A DNA stretch of 64,000 nucleotides from Streptomyces sp. SS1-1 (GTDB lineage: Bacteria; Actinomycetota; Actinomycetes; Streptomycetales; Streptomycetaceae): contig NZ_WBXN01000004.1 in the NCBI RefSeq assembly GCF_008973465.1, positions 3,326,501-3,390,500 of the forward strand, in the 5' to 3' direction. The translations under genes were made by a program, and so were the position numbers. The notes under the pieces are model-generated. The model was given only the letters and a program-made list of their open reading frames with translations. It searched no databases and was not told where the DNA came from. Positions 7,912-16,135 of this stretch are shown here, piece by piece; within the stretch, counting starts at the first letter, position 1, and the number at the start of each line of letters is the position of its first letter.

Positions 7912-9560
7912 GCGTCGTACAGATTGCGGGGCCGTACGACGTCCGTGGTGCCGTACAGCTCGAGGCGGGCGTGCAGGTCGCCGGTGAAGTCGGGCACGTC
8001 GATCTGGCCGAACTCGCTGACCTCGTTGAGCCCGACGGTCGCGGAGTACGGTGCGAGGCCGTCGAGGCGGACCATGCCGGCGCGGCCGTTGACGACCCGC
8101 ACGTTCCAGTGGGTGAAGCGCGCCCCGAACAGCGGTCCGGCGCTCGCGTCGCCGCCGTGGCGGCCGTCGTTGACGACGGTGATGTCGGTGCGGACGTTGG
8201 CGAAGGGCAGTCCGCGATGGCTGTCGAAGGTGCCCATGCGCATGTCGCCGCGCGACCACACGTTGTGGGAGGACAGGCCCTCGACGTTGATGCCGTGCAG
8301 CTGGGTGTCGGCGGGGGCGGGCGTGGTGCGGGCCTCGATCGTGAAGTCCTCGACCAGGTTGTCGTGCGAGCCCTCGCGGCAGAAGTACGGGTGGTGCGTG
8401 CCGCGGCCCGCCACGCGCGTGTGCGTGAGCGTGCAGGCGGAGGCGGCCACCAGGCCGAAGCCGTTGTCGACGTGGCGGACCGTCACGTCGTGCACCCAGC
8501 AGTCGTAGGCGCACTGGAGGACGACACCGTTGTGGCCCTTGTCGAGCAGGTGCGGCTGCTGCGGGGTCTGGACCGCCTCCAGGGTGAGGCCCTCCACGCC
8601 CGCGCCGGTCAACTCCTCGACGTGCGTGGTCAGTCGGGGGTCCCACTCGGGGCGTACGTCGAGCGGCAGGGGGCGTTCCAGGGTGACCTCGCGGCCGCGG
8701 ACCCGGGCGACGCGCACCGGCCACTCGTAGGGCACGTACGAGGTCAGCTTCGTCTTGTCGTCCCAGGTGTACGCCTCGGCGCCCGGTCCGCCGCCGCTCA
8801 TGTGCTCGAGGAGCGTGTGCTCGGCGTCGTCGGCGAGGCGCAGCAGCACGAGGGCGCCGGCGCGCAGCGCGGACGGGTCGGCCACCCGTACCGTCCAGGA
8901 GCCTCGCCGGGCGGGGGCGACGGTGGTGAGGGTGCGCCACTCGTCGCGCCGGTTGCCGGTCCAGCCCTCGAACGGCCAGTCCCGCGCGCGGATGGCGTCG
9001 GTGAGGGACCGCCACCGCGCCTCGGGCGCCAGCCAGATCAGGCCGCCCGCCCACGACCAGGACGACTTGTCGCCGCCGTAGCGGGAGCCGTAGACGCCGA
9101 TCAGCTCGGTGAGGTTCTTCGTGGCGAGGAGGGTCGTACGGCCGCTGCCGGCGCCGCGCAGGACGACGTTCGAGTGGCCGACGCGGATGACGTCGTCGAC
9201 GCGCCAGGTGCCGGGCGGGATGGTGACCGTGCCACCGCCGGCCCGTCCGGCGGCGGCGATGGCACGGTTGATCGCGGGGGCGCAGTCGGTCGTGCCGTCC
9301 GGCACGGCGCCGAAGGCGCGGACGTCGGCGACGACGCGGTGGCGGTCCCCGCCGCGCCGGCCCGCCCGGCCGATGTACGGGATCTGCGGGTGGGTGAAGG
9401 GGGTGCGGGTGAACTCGTGCCAGAGTGCGGGGACTTGGGGGGTGCCGGGGGGCGGGGCGGCGGGGGTGGCCGCCCGGGCCGCCGGGCCGGCCGTCGCGGC
9501 GAGTGCCACGGCCGTGGCTCCGCCGAGCAGGGCCCGTCTGGTGAGATGCGTGTCGCCCAT
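7890..9560 (-). CDS. Tat-exported pectate-lyase-superfamily (beta-helix) protein, 556 aa
   Basis: The start is the ATG at 9558-9560, with GGAGGG upstream. The N-terminus LTRRALLGGATAVALAATAG is a twin-arginine signal. Residue about 75 onward has VVADVRAFGAVPDGTTDCAPAI, the usual opening of right-handed parallel beta-helix enzymes of the pectate lyase 3/GH28-like superfamily, followed by GGGTVTIPPGTWRV and many short beta-rich repeats. It is likely an extracellular polysaccharide lyase or hydrolase, but the catalytic residues are not identifiable by eye. It overlaps the end of the convergent AraC gene by 22 nt. A 13-bp palindrome lies 60 nt upstream of the start. Confidence 0.82.
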   Translation of the reverse strand: MGDTHLTRRALLGGATAVALAATAGPAARAATPAAPPPGTPQVPALWHEFTRTPFTHPQIPYIGRAGRRGGDRHRVVADVRAFGAVPDGTTDCAPAINRAIAAAGRAGGGTVTIPPGTWRVDDVIRVGHSNVVLRGAGSGRTTLLATKNLTELIGVYGSRYGGDKSSWSWAGGLIWLAPEARWRSLTDAIRARDWPFEGWTGNRRDEWRTLTTVAPARRGSWTVRVADPSALRAGALVLLRLADDAEHTLLEHMSGGGPGAEAYTWDDKTKLTSYVPYEWPVRVARVRGREVTLERPLPLDVRPEWDPRLTTHVEELTGAGVEGLTLEAVQTPQQPHLLDKGHNGVVLQCAYDCWVHDVTVRHVDNGFGLVAASACTLTHTRVAGRGTHHPYFCREGSHDNLVEDFTIEARTTPAPADTQLHGINVEGLSSHNVWSRGDMRMGTFDSHRGLPFANVRTDITVVNDGRHGGDASAGPLFGARFTHWNVRVVNGRAGMVRLDGLAPYSATVGLNEVSEFGQIDVPDFTGDLHARLELYGTTDVVRPRNLYDAQRALPR

Positions 9561-9619
9561 GTCCGTACGCCCTCCATGCCGCCTCGCATGCCGCTTCTCC
9601 TGCGGCACTTTCATGGATG

Positions 9620-9632
9620 TGAACGATGTTCA
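9620..9632. promoter_or_regulatory. palindromic operator candidate upstream of the beta-helix gene
   Basis: TGAACGATGTTCA is a perfect 5-3-5 palindrome centred about 65 nt before the start codon at 9560. No other copy was noticed in the window. It is a candidate site for an IclR/GntR/LacI-type sugar-responsive regulator; the regulator is not identifiable here. Confidence 0.45.
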
Positions 9633-9663
9633 GAAGTGCGTCGGGTGTGAGCATGCCATGACA

Positions 9664-9693
9664 CCCCTGCGACCGGAAGAGGGTGCGCAGGGG
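9664..9693 (-). terminator. hairpin after the mshA-ybjN operon
   Basis: CCCCTGCG (9664-9671) pairs with CGCAGGGG (9686-9693). It lies 34 nt downstream of the YbjN gene stop at 9727, the expected place for the operon terminator, but it lacks a long T run. Confidence 0.5.
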
Positions 9694-9726
9694 CGAGGCC
9701 ATGTGCCAGGTGGGGCGGAGCTGCCG

Positions 9727-10227
9727 TCAGCCCTCGGACTTCTTGGTCAGGTGGCTGAACGCGTCCAGGTTGCGTGTGGACTCACCGCGCGCCACCCGCC
9801 ACTCGTACTCCTTGCGGATCGCGGAGGCGAACCCGAGCTCCAGGAGGGTGTTGAAGGCGCCGTCGGCCGCCTCCAGGACCTGGCCGAGGAGGCGGTCGAT
9901 CTCGTCCGGGGTGATCGAGGCGAGCGGGAGCCGGGCGGTGACGTACACGTCGCCGAGCCGGTCGACGGCGTAACTCACGCCGTACAGCTTGAGGTTGCGC
10001 TCCAGGAGCCAGCGGTGGACCCCGGGCTCGTTCTCGTCGGGGTGGCGGATGACGAAGGCGTTCAGCGAGAGGGAGTGGCGGCCGACTCTCAGGGAGACCG
10101 TCGTGGACAGCTTCCGTGTGCCGGGGAGCGTGACGACGTAGGTGCCCGGCTCGGGGCTCTCCCACTCCAGTTCGGCGTCCTTCAGTGCTCCCTCGACGAC
10201 CTGGGCCGCCTTCTGTGCGTCAGCCAT
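9727..10227 (-). CDS. YbjN domain-containing protein, 166 aa
   Basis: This cytoplasmic protein has the YbjN pattern: VVEGALKDAELEWE at the start, TYVVTLPGTRKLSTTVSLRVG, then NLKLYGVSYAVDRLGDVYVTARLPL and a helical C-terminal part ending FSHLTKKSEG. The fold resembles type III secretion chaperones; its function in actinobacteria is unknown. Its start overlaps the mshA stop by 8 nt, so it is translationally coupled to mshA. The same neighbour follows mshA in Mycobacterium (Rv0487 next to Rv0486, from memory), suggesting a linked role in mycothiol biology. Confidence 0.88.
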   Translation of the reverse strand: MADAQKAAQVVEGALKDAELEWESPEPGTYVVTLPGTRKLSTTVSLRVGRHSLSLNAFVIRHPDENEPGVHRWLLERNLKLYGVSYAVDRLGDVYVTARLPLASITPDEIDRLLGQVLEAADGAFNTLLELGFASAIRKEYEWRVARGESTRNLDAFSHLTKKSEG

Positions 10228-11557
10228 GGTGGGAGCGTACGCGACGGCGGTACGTCTGGGCCGCGGCCGTGTAGACCTCCGCCGTGGCGGCCGCCGCGGT
10301 GTCCCAGCCGAACGACTGGGCGTGCCGCGCCGCCGCCTCGCCCATCCGCGGGCACAGCTGCGGATCGTCGGCGAAGGCGCGCAGCACGTGCGCGTAGGCG
10401 GCCGGGTTGTGGCCCTCGACCAGGAAGCCCGTGCGGCCGTCGGCGACGGCCACCGGCAGCCCGCCCACGGCGGCCGCCAGCACGGGGGTGCCCGCCGCCT
10501 GCGCCTCGATGGCGACCAGCCCGAAGGACTCGCTGTACGACGGCATGACCAGCACGGACGCCGCCCGGAACCAGTCCGCGAGCTGCTCCTGCCCGACCGG
10601 CGGCCGGAACCGTACGACGTCGGCGATGCCGAGCCGGGCGGCGAGCTTCTGCAGCCCCTCCGGTTTGGCCATGCCGCTGCCGCTCGGGCCGCCGACGACC
10701 GGCACCAGGACGCGGGAGCGCAGCTCCGGGCGCTCGCCCAGCAGGACGGCGACCGCGCGCAGCAGGATGTCCGGCGCCTTCAGCGGCTGGATACGGCCCG
10801 CGAAGAGCGGGATCAGGGCGTCCTGCGGGAGGCCGAGGCGGGCGCGGGCGGCGGCCCGGCCGTCGGCCGGTGAGAAGCGGGAGAGGTTCACGCCGGGGTG
10901 GACGACGGCGACCTTGGCCGGGTCGGCGGCGTAGTGCCGTACGAGCTCGTCGGCCTCCTCCTCGGTGTTGGCGATGAGGCGGTCGGCGGCGTCGACGATC
11001 TGGGTCTCGCCGATGACGCGGGCGGCCGGTTCGGGGGTGTCGCCGTCGGCCAGGTTGGCGTTCTTGACCTTGGCCATGGTGTGCATGGCGTGCACCAGGG
11101 GGACGCCCCAACGCTGGGCGGCGAGCCAACCGACGTGCCCGGAGAGCCAGTAGTGCGAGTGGACCAGGTCGTAGTGGCCGGGGCGGTGACCGGCCCAGGC
11201 CTGCATGACGCCGTGGGTGAAGGCGCACAGCTGGGCGGGCAGGTCCTCCTTGTTGAGGCCCTCGTAGGGGCCGGCGTCGACGTGCCGGACGAGGACGCCG
11301 GGTGCCAGCTCGACGACCGGGGGGAGGTCCGCGGCGGTCGTCCGCGTGAAGATCTCGACCTCGATGTTGATCGCGGCCAGGCACTGCGCGAGCTCGACGA
11401 TGTATACGTTCATGCCGCCGGCGTCGCCCGTTCCGGGCTGGTGCAGCGGCGAGGTGTGCACGGAGAGCATGGCGACCCGGCGGGGACGGCGGTGCAGCCT
11501 GAGCCTCGGCGGGGCCGCCGGGGAGCGACGCCCGAGCCTGCTGACGTACTGGCTCAC
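10220..11557 (-). CDS. mshA: D-inositol-3-phosphate glycosyltransferase (mycothiol synthesis)
   Basis: MshA transfers GlcNAc from UDP-GlcNAc to 1L-myo-inositol-1-phosphate, the first step of mycothiol synthesis. Visible GT-B hallmarks are VAMLSVHTSPLHQPGTGDAGGMNVYI, VHSHYWLSG, IANTEEEADEL, VVHPGVN, LFAGRIQPLKAPDILL and the nucleotide-binding SYSESFGLVAIEAQAAGTPV. The start is best placed at the GTG at 11555-11557, preceded by AAGGAGG; an open frame extends 19 codons upstream. A SigR-like promoter (GGAAT-N19-GTT) lies at 11623-11649. It forms an operon with the downstream YbjN gene. Confidence 0.95.
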   Translation of the reverse strand: MSQYVSRLGRRSPAAPPRLRLHRRPRRVAMLSVHTSPLHQPGTGDAGGMNVYIVELAQCLAAINIEVEIFTRTTAADLPPVVELAPGVLVRHVDAGPYEGLNKEDLPAQLCAFTHGVMQAWAGHRPGHYDLVHSHYWLSGHVGWLAAQRWGVPLVHAMHTMAKVKNANLADGDTPEPAARVIGETQIVDAADRLIANTEEEADELVRHYAADPAKVAVVHPGVNLSRFSPADGRAAARARLGLPQDALIPLFAGRIQPLKAPDILLRAVAVLLGERPELRSRVLVPVVGGPSGSGMAKPEGLQKLAARLGIADVVRFRPPVGQEQLADWFRAASVLVMPSYSESFGLVAIEAQAAGTPVLAAAVGGLPVAVADGRTGFLVEGHNPAAYAHVLRAFADDPQLCPRMGEAAARHAQSFGWDTAAAATAEVYTAAAQTYRRRVRSHHG

Positions 11558-11622
11558 GTGGCGTTCCTCCTTGGCCTGCGGGCATGCCGGACAGAGGGGT
11601 ATGACGCCCTCCAAGGCGGTGC

Positions 11623-11649
11623 AACGCCGGAAGACGGGGTTCCCATTCC
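11623..11649 (-). promoter_or_regulatory. SigR-type promoter of mshA
   Basis: On the minus strand GGAAT (11645-11649) is followed after 19 nt by GTT (11623-11625), matching the thiol-stress sigma factor SigR consensus GGAAT-N18/19-GTT. It is 66 nt upstream of the mshA start. SigR control of mshA has been reported in S. coelicolor (from memory). Confidence 0.65.
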
Positions 11650-11805
11650 TGGCGGGGCGGTTTTTGCCGAGGCGTTACCGGATGTCGCTCAACCGTTCGA
11701 CGCCGGGGCGCGTCACCGGGACCGGGTTCCCCGCGCGCGGGTCCTCATGCGGCGGCGGGTCGGGCCCGCCCGGGCCGTTGCGCCCGGACCTTTACCCTCG
11801 TATCC

Positions 11806-12648
11806 ATGACAGCCCGCGCAGCCCACCGTCCCGTGGGATCGGTGACGCGCGGCACCACCAACCCCAACCGGCTGCGGCGCATGGACCGCTGGATCGCCCA
11901 CGCCCACGGGGCCGAGCTGCGCCGGGCCGCCGCCCCCGTGGCCGTCGACCTCGGCTACGGCGCCGCCCCCTGGACCGCCGTGGAACTGCTCGGCCGGCTG
12001 CGGGCCGTCGCGCCCCGGGTGCGGGTCGTCGGCGTCGAGATCGAACCGGCCCGGGTCGCCGCAGCGAAGCCGTACGAGAGGGACGGGCTCGTCTTCCGGC
12101 ACGGCGGCTTCGAGATCCCCCTCCCCCAGCGCCCGCATCTCGTCCGCGCGGCGAACGTGCTGCGCCAGTACGACGAGGGCCAGGTCACCGAGGTCTGGGA
12201 GCGGCTGTGCGCCCGGCTCGCCCCGGCCGATCCGGTGACCGGCTCACGGGGCGGGCTGCTGGTCGAGGGGACCTGTGACGAGATCGGGCGCCGGCACGTG
12301 TGGGTGGCGCTCGGCCCGGAGGGGCCGCGCACGGTCACGTTCGCGACCCGGCTGGGCTCCCTGGAACGGCCGTCGGACCTCGCCGAACGGCTCCCCAAAG
12401 CGCTGATCCACCGCAATGTCCCCGGCGAACCCGTGCACGCCTTCCTGCGCGACTTCGACCGCGCCTGGGCCGCCGCCGCGCCCTACGCCTCCTACGGGGC
12501 CCGCCAGCGCTGGATCCGGACCGTGCGTCAGCTGACGGCGGACTGGCCGGTGACGGACGGCCCGGCGCGCTGGCGTCAGGGCGAAGTCACCGTGGACTGG
12601 GCGGCGTTGGAACCCCGGAGCGGGGCGGTGTCGGCGCCCCGGAGCTGA
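11806..12648 (+). CDS. SAM-dependent methyltransferase-like protein, 280 aa
   Basis: This class I fold has VAVDLGYGAAPWTAVELL (motif I, residues about 44-61), VVGVEIEPARVAAAKP (acidic end of the second strand), GLVFRHGGFEIPLP and RAANVLRQYDEG. The rest is a family-specific C-terminal region rich in Trp and Arg. The substrate is unknown. The ATG at 11806 is seven nt after a TACCCT hexamer, so the message may be leaderless; no ribosome-binding site is seen. It is divergent from mshA with 248 nt between starts. Confidence 0.82.
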   Translation: MTARAAHRPVGSVTRGTTNPNRLRRMDRWIAHAHGAELRRAAAPVAVDLGYGAAPWTAVELLGRLRAVAPRVRVVGVEIEPARVAAAKPYERDGLVFRHGGFEIPLPQRPHLVRAANVLRQYDEGQVTEVWERLCARLAPADPVTGSRGGLLVEGTCDEIGRRHVWVALGPEGPRTVTFATRLGSLERPSDLAERLPKALIHRNVPGEPVHAFLRDFDRAWAAAAPYASYGARQRWIRTVRQLTADWPVTDGPARWRQGEVTVDWAALEPRSGAVSAPRS

Positions 12649-12860
12649 CCCCTCCGGTCACGGGAGGCGGCCCGGGTGCCCTCCCGCCCCGCTGACCTGC
12701 GGGGAACGATCTCCCTGAGTCGTTCGTCACAAAGGCGGGGTGATCGTCATGACCGGGAGGGGACGGGGGGAAACAGACCTCTGTCGCTTTGCGCGCCGAC
12801 ATGGCACGATCCCCCGGACGCCTTAAGTTACTGACGGGACATCAGTTTGGGGGCACAGGT

Positions 12861-13964
12861 ATGGGCACGGGCAAGCGCGGCCTGATCACAGCGGCCGTGA
12901 CCGTCGTCTGCGCGGTCACCGTCCTGGCAGCACCGGGCATGGCGTTCGCGGCGCCTTCCCCGACCCCCTCCCCCAGCGCCTCGGCCTCCGCGTCCGCCTC
13001 CCCCTCCGCCGACCCGGCTCCGGTGACCAACGAGGAACTCGAGGCCGTCCGCACGAAGCTGGAGAAGCTCTACCACGCCGCGTCCGTCGCCACCGACGAG
13101 TACAACGCCGCCGAGGAGGCCGCCGAGAAGCAGTCGGCCGAGATCGTCGAGCTGGCGAAGAAGATCGTCCAGGGCAAGGAGAAGCTCGCCGAGCTGAAGA
13201 AGCGCGCCGGCTCCGCGGCCGCCGCCCAGTACCGCTCCGGCGGACTGCCGGACGAGGCGCATCTGATGCTGAGCGACAACCCGCAGCACTTCCTCGACAA
13301 CACCCGCCGGGTGCTCCAGGGTCAGCGCGCCACCAAGGGCCTGCTCGCCGAAATGACGCGCACCCAGCAGGACTTGGAGCAGTACGCGAAGGACGCCTCC
13401 GCGCAGTGGCGGCGGCTGGAGAAGGGCCGCAAGGCCAAGGCGGCCGCCCAGAAGAAGATCGAGAAGCAGATCAAGGCGGCCGAGGAGCTGGAGTCGCAGC
13501 TCGAGAAGGAGGAGCGGGAGCGCCTCGCCGAGCTGGAGGCGGCGGCGGCCCGCAAGGCGCAGACGGCCTGGCTGGACTCCGGCATCCTCGAGGACCTGAA
13601 GACGAAGGCGTCCGAGCGAGGCCGCAAGGCCGTCGCGTACGCCACCGAGCAGCTCGGCAAGCCGTACGAGTGGGGCGCCGAGGGCCCGAAGACGTACGAC
13701 TGCTCGGGGCTGACCTCCCAGGCGTGGGCGAGCGCGGGACGCCCGATCCCCCGGACGTCCCAGGAGCAGTGGAAGCGGCTCAAGCACGTCCCGGTCGAGG
13801 AGATGCGCCCCGGCGACCTCATCATCTACAACGCCGACGCCAGCCATGTGGCGATGTACGTCGGTGACGGCTCGATCATCCACGCCCCGCGGCCCGGCCG
13901 TACGGTCACCGTGGCGGGCGCCGGTTCGATGCGGATCCTGGGTGTGGTCCGTCCCGATGCGTGA
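12861..13964 (+). CDS. NlpC/P60 (C40) cell-wall endopeptidase with coiled coil, 367 aa
   Basis: The start is the ATG at 12861 (MGTGKRGL). A Sec signal ends near AFAAP at about residue 32, followed by a Pro/Ser/Ala low-complexity linker. Residues about 60-240 form a long charged coiled coil (ELAKKIVQGKEKLAELKKRAG and later KKIEKQIKAAEELES). The C-terminal domain carries the C40 triad: Cys in YDCSGLTSQAW, His in DASHVAMYVG and His in SIIHAPRPG. It is predicted to cleave peptidoglycan stem peptides during growth or division. The coiled-coil arrangement resembles RipA/CwlS-type hydrolases. Confidence 0.92.
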   Translation: MGTGKRGLITAAVTVVCAVTVLAAPGMAFAAPSPTPSPSASASASASPSADPAPVTNEELEAVRTKLEKLYHAASVATDEYNAAEEAAEKQSAEIVELAKKIVQGKEKLAELKKRAGSAAAAQYRSGGLPDEAHLMLSDNPQHFLDNTRRVLQGQRATKGLLAEMTRTQQDLEQYAKDASAQWRRLEKGRKAKAAAQKKIEKQIKAAEELESQLEKEERERLAELEAAAARKAQTAWLDSGILEDLKTKASERGRKAVAYATEQLGKPYEWGAEGPKTYDCSGLTSQAWASAGRPIPRTSQEQWKRLKHVPVEEMRPGDLIIYNADASHVAMYVGDGSIIHAPRPGRTVTVAGAGSMRILGVVRPDA

Positions 13965-14270
13965 GGTTTCAGGGGGTCTTGTGACCCACCTGGCGCCCAC
14001 CCCTGTGACGGACCTGTGGTGACCGGCACCACGTGACCCACTCCACGTCACATCCCCCACGTCTCCGTCACGGACGTGACGTTCGTCATCCCCGGGGCCC
14101 CGTCGGCCTGTCCAACTGCGGTAGCAAACGCGGCATATGACAGCGGCGAGGGTCCGCCGGACGTGCCCCGCGCCATTCCGCTGCGGCGCCGACACCCGCT
14201 ATGGTCCCCGTCGGTGGATCGAGGACCCTCGGTCCACCTGCCCTCGGGGGGAGGGAAGGAACTCACGACA
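13965..14270. promoter_or_regulatory. 306-nt intergenic region with clustered GTGAC/GTCAC sites
   Basis: No gene is seen. Between about 13980 and 14081 the pentamer GTGAC or its complement GTCAC occurs repeatedly, including the perfect palindrome CGTCACG-GA-CGTGACG at 14066-14081. Such clustering suggests a regulator-binding region serving the PP2C gene at 14271. A TATGGT hexamer near 14199 could be its -10 element. Confidence 0.4.
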
Positions 14271-15578
14271 ATGCCCGTACCCGTACCGCGGCAGAGAGCG
14301 ATCCCGGCCGTGGAGACAGGTCAGGCGCAGGCCGCGTCCCCAGGCGGCGGCACGTTCACGGATGAGGCCCCGCGTAAGGAACAGACGGTCGAGAACACCC
14401 CGCACACCCATCTGACACTGCTGCTGATCGAGGACGATCCCGGCGGGTCGACGGTCGTGCCCGAGATGCTCGACTCGGCCGGCAGGCCCATCCGGGTGCG
14501 CACCGCCCGCAACCTCACCGAGGCCGCGCGGCTGCTCACCGACGACGTCCACTGCATCCTGCTGGACCTGGCGCTGCCCGCGCCCGGCCGGTCGGGTGAG
14601 GACGACGACGAGCTCGGCGTGCTCAAGCACGTCCTGGAGCTCGCGCCCCGGCACGCCGTGCTGGCCCTCACCGCCTCCGGTGACGCCGAGCGCGGCGCCG
14701 AGGCCGTGCGCGTCGGCGCGCAGGACTATCTGTTCCGGGACGAGCTGGACGCCCGGCTGCTGAGCCGGGCGATCCGCTACGCCGTGGAGAGGAAACGTTC
14801 CGACACGGCCGAGCGGCGGCTCGCCGAGGGACGGCTGCGGGCGCAGGAGAACCGGCGCCTGGAGCGCGGCCTGCTGCCGACGCCCCTGCTGGAGGGCTCC
14901 TCGCTGCGCTTCGCCGCCCGTTACCGCCCGGGCCGCTCGCGCGCCCTGCTCGGCGGCGACTTCTACGACGTCGTACGCACCGCCGACGGCACCGTGCACG
15001 CCATGATCGGCGATGTGTGCGGGCACGGCCCCGACGAGGCCGCGCTCGGCGTCGAGCTGCGGATCGCGTGGCGGGCGCTGACGCTGGCCGGGCTCTGCGG
15101 CGACCAGCTGCTGAACACGCTCCAGCAGGTGCTGGAGCACGAGCGGAGCGACGACGAGATCTTCGCGACGCTGTGCACGGTCGACATCGCGCCGGACGGG
15201 CGCCGCGCCGGGCTCTGCCTGGCCGGGCATCCGTCCCCGCTGCTGGCCGGCCCCGGCCGGGCGGCACGGCTGCTGCCGTACGACAACAACGGGCCCGCAC
15301 TCGGGCTGGTGCCCGGCGCCCGCTGGCCGCGGATGCAGGTGGAGCTCGGGGCCGAGTGGAGCCTGATGCTCTACACCGACGGGCTGATCGAGGGCCGCGT
15401 CGGCGAGGGCCGCGAGCGGCTGGGGCAGGACGGCATGGTCGACATGGTCCGGCGGCAGCTGGACGAGGGACTGCGCGGCGAGGAACTGCTGAGGGCGGCC
15501 GTCAACGAGGTCCGGGACCTCAACGGCGGCGAGCTGACGGACGACGTGGCGGTGCTGCTGCTCGACCGGTCGGCGTGA
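14271..15578 (+). CDS. receiver domain-PP2C (SpoIIE-type) phosphatase, 435 aa
   Basis: The start is the ATG at 14271, after GGAAGGA. Residues about 45-165 form a response-regulator receiver with the acidic pair LIEDD, phospho-acceptor LLDLALP and LTASG; the usual conserved lysine is replaced by Arg (DYLFRDE), so signalling may be atypical. Residues about 200-435 form a metal-dependent PP2C phosphatase: GGDFYDVV, MIGDVCGHG, LYTDGLIEG and TDDVAVLLL are all intact. It is likely a regulatory phosphatase acting on an anti-sigma or anti-anti-sigma partner, although none is adjacent. Confidence 0.92.
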   Translation: MPVPVPRQRAIPAVETGQAQAASPGGGTFTDEAPRKEQTVENTPHTHLTLLLIEDDPGGSTVVPEMLDSAGRPIRVRTARNLTEAARLLTDDVHCILLDLALPAPGRSGEDDDELGVLKHVLELAPRHAVLALTASGDAERGAEAVRVGAQDYLFRDELDARLLSRAIRYAVERKRSDTAERRLAEGRLRAQENRRLERGLLPTPLLEGSSLRFAARYRPGRSRALLGGDFYDVVRTADGTVHAMIGDVCGHGPDEAALGVELRIAWRALTLAGLCGDQLLNTLQQVLEHERSDDEIFATLCTVDIAPDGRRAGLCLAGHPSPLLAGPGRAARLLPYDNNGPALGLVPGARWPRMQVELGAEWSLMLYTDGLIEGRVGEGRERLGQDGMVDMVRRQLDEGLRGEELLRAAVNEVRDLNGGELTDDVAVLLLDRSA

Positions 15579-15624
15579 GGGCCGCCGGTCCCCGCCGGCG
15601 ACGCCCTCCGCTCGTGCGGACCGG

Positions 15625-15978
15625 TCAGCGGCCCCCGTTGTACGGCCCGTAGGGGCCGTCGCTGCTGGAGCCGCCTCTGCGCGGGCGCCCGCCGCCCGAC
15701 AGGCCCCGCAGGGCGGGGCGGACGTCGACCATGTAGACGATCGTCGCGATGAGGCCGATGATCGGCAGGAACGACAGGATGTTGAAGATCAGGTTCACCA
15801 CGAAGGCGAGCCCGAGGACGATCAGCCAGAAGGCCTTGCTCTGCTTGTCGACCGCCCGGTAGGCGTCGTCCCGGCGGATGGCCGCGTCGATCAGCGCGAA
15901 GCCGCTGAAGAGGATCAGGGCCACGCTCAGCAGCCACATGAACCCCGCGAAGCCCTGCATCAGCACAACGTCCACCAC
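15625..15978 (-). CDS. DUF2516 membrane protein, 117 aa
   Basis: Two to three transmembrane helices are visible: GFMWLLSVALILFSGFALID, FWLIVLGLAFVVNLIFNI and FLPIIGLIATIVYMVDV, followed by a Gly/Arg/Ser-rich cytoplasmic tail ending YNGGR. The GTG at 15976-15978 is the first start; an ATG at 15958-15960 (MQGFAGF) is also plausible. The function is unknown. It follows the HbhA-like and XRE genes exactly as in Mycobacterium (Rv0474-Rv0476, from memory), a deep actinobacterial gene order. Confidence 0.85.
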   Translation of the reverse strand: MVDVVLMQGFAGFMWLLSVALILFSGFALIDAAIRRDDAYRAVDKQSKAFWLIVLGLAFVVNLIFNILSFLPIIGLIATIVYMVDVRPALRGLSGGGRPRRGGSSSDGPYGPYNGGR

Positions 15979-16135
15979 CTGAATCAGCTCGTGTCTACGC
16001 GGTCACCGTACCCGCATCCGCAGGACCGTTACCCGGAGAACGGGCCGCGCACTCGGTAAGTGCCCGGCCCGCTCCCCGTCCTCGTCTTTCACCCGCCCGG
16101 GTGACCCGGCGGGCGCGAGGCCCGATCGATCGGCC

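Noticed and set aside
12650..12860. Possible ydaO-type (c-di-AMP) riboswitch before the NlpC/P60 gene
   Set aside because: The conserved ydaO core motifs are not present and the leader is too short.
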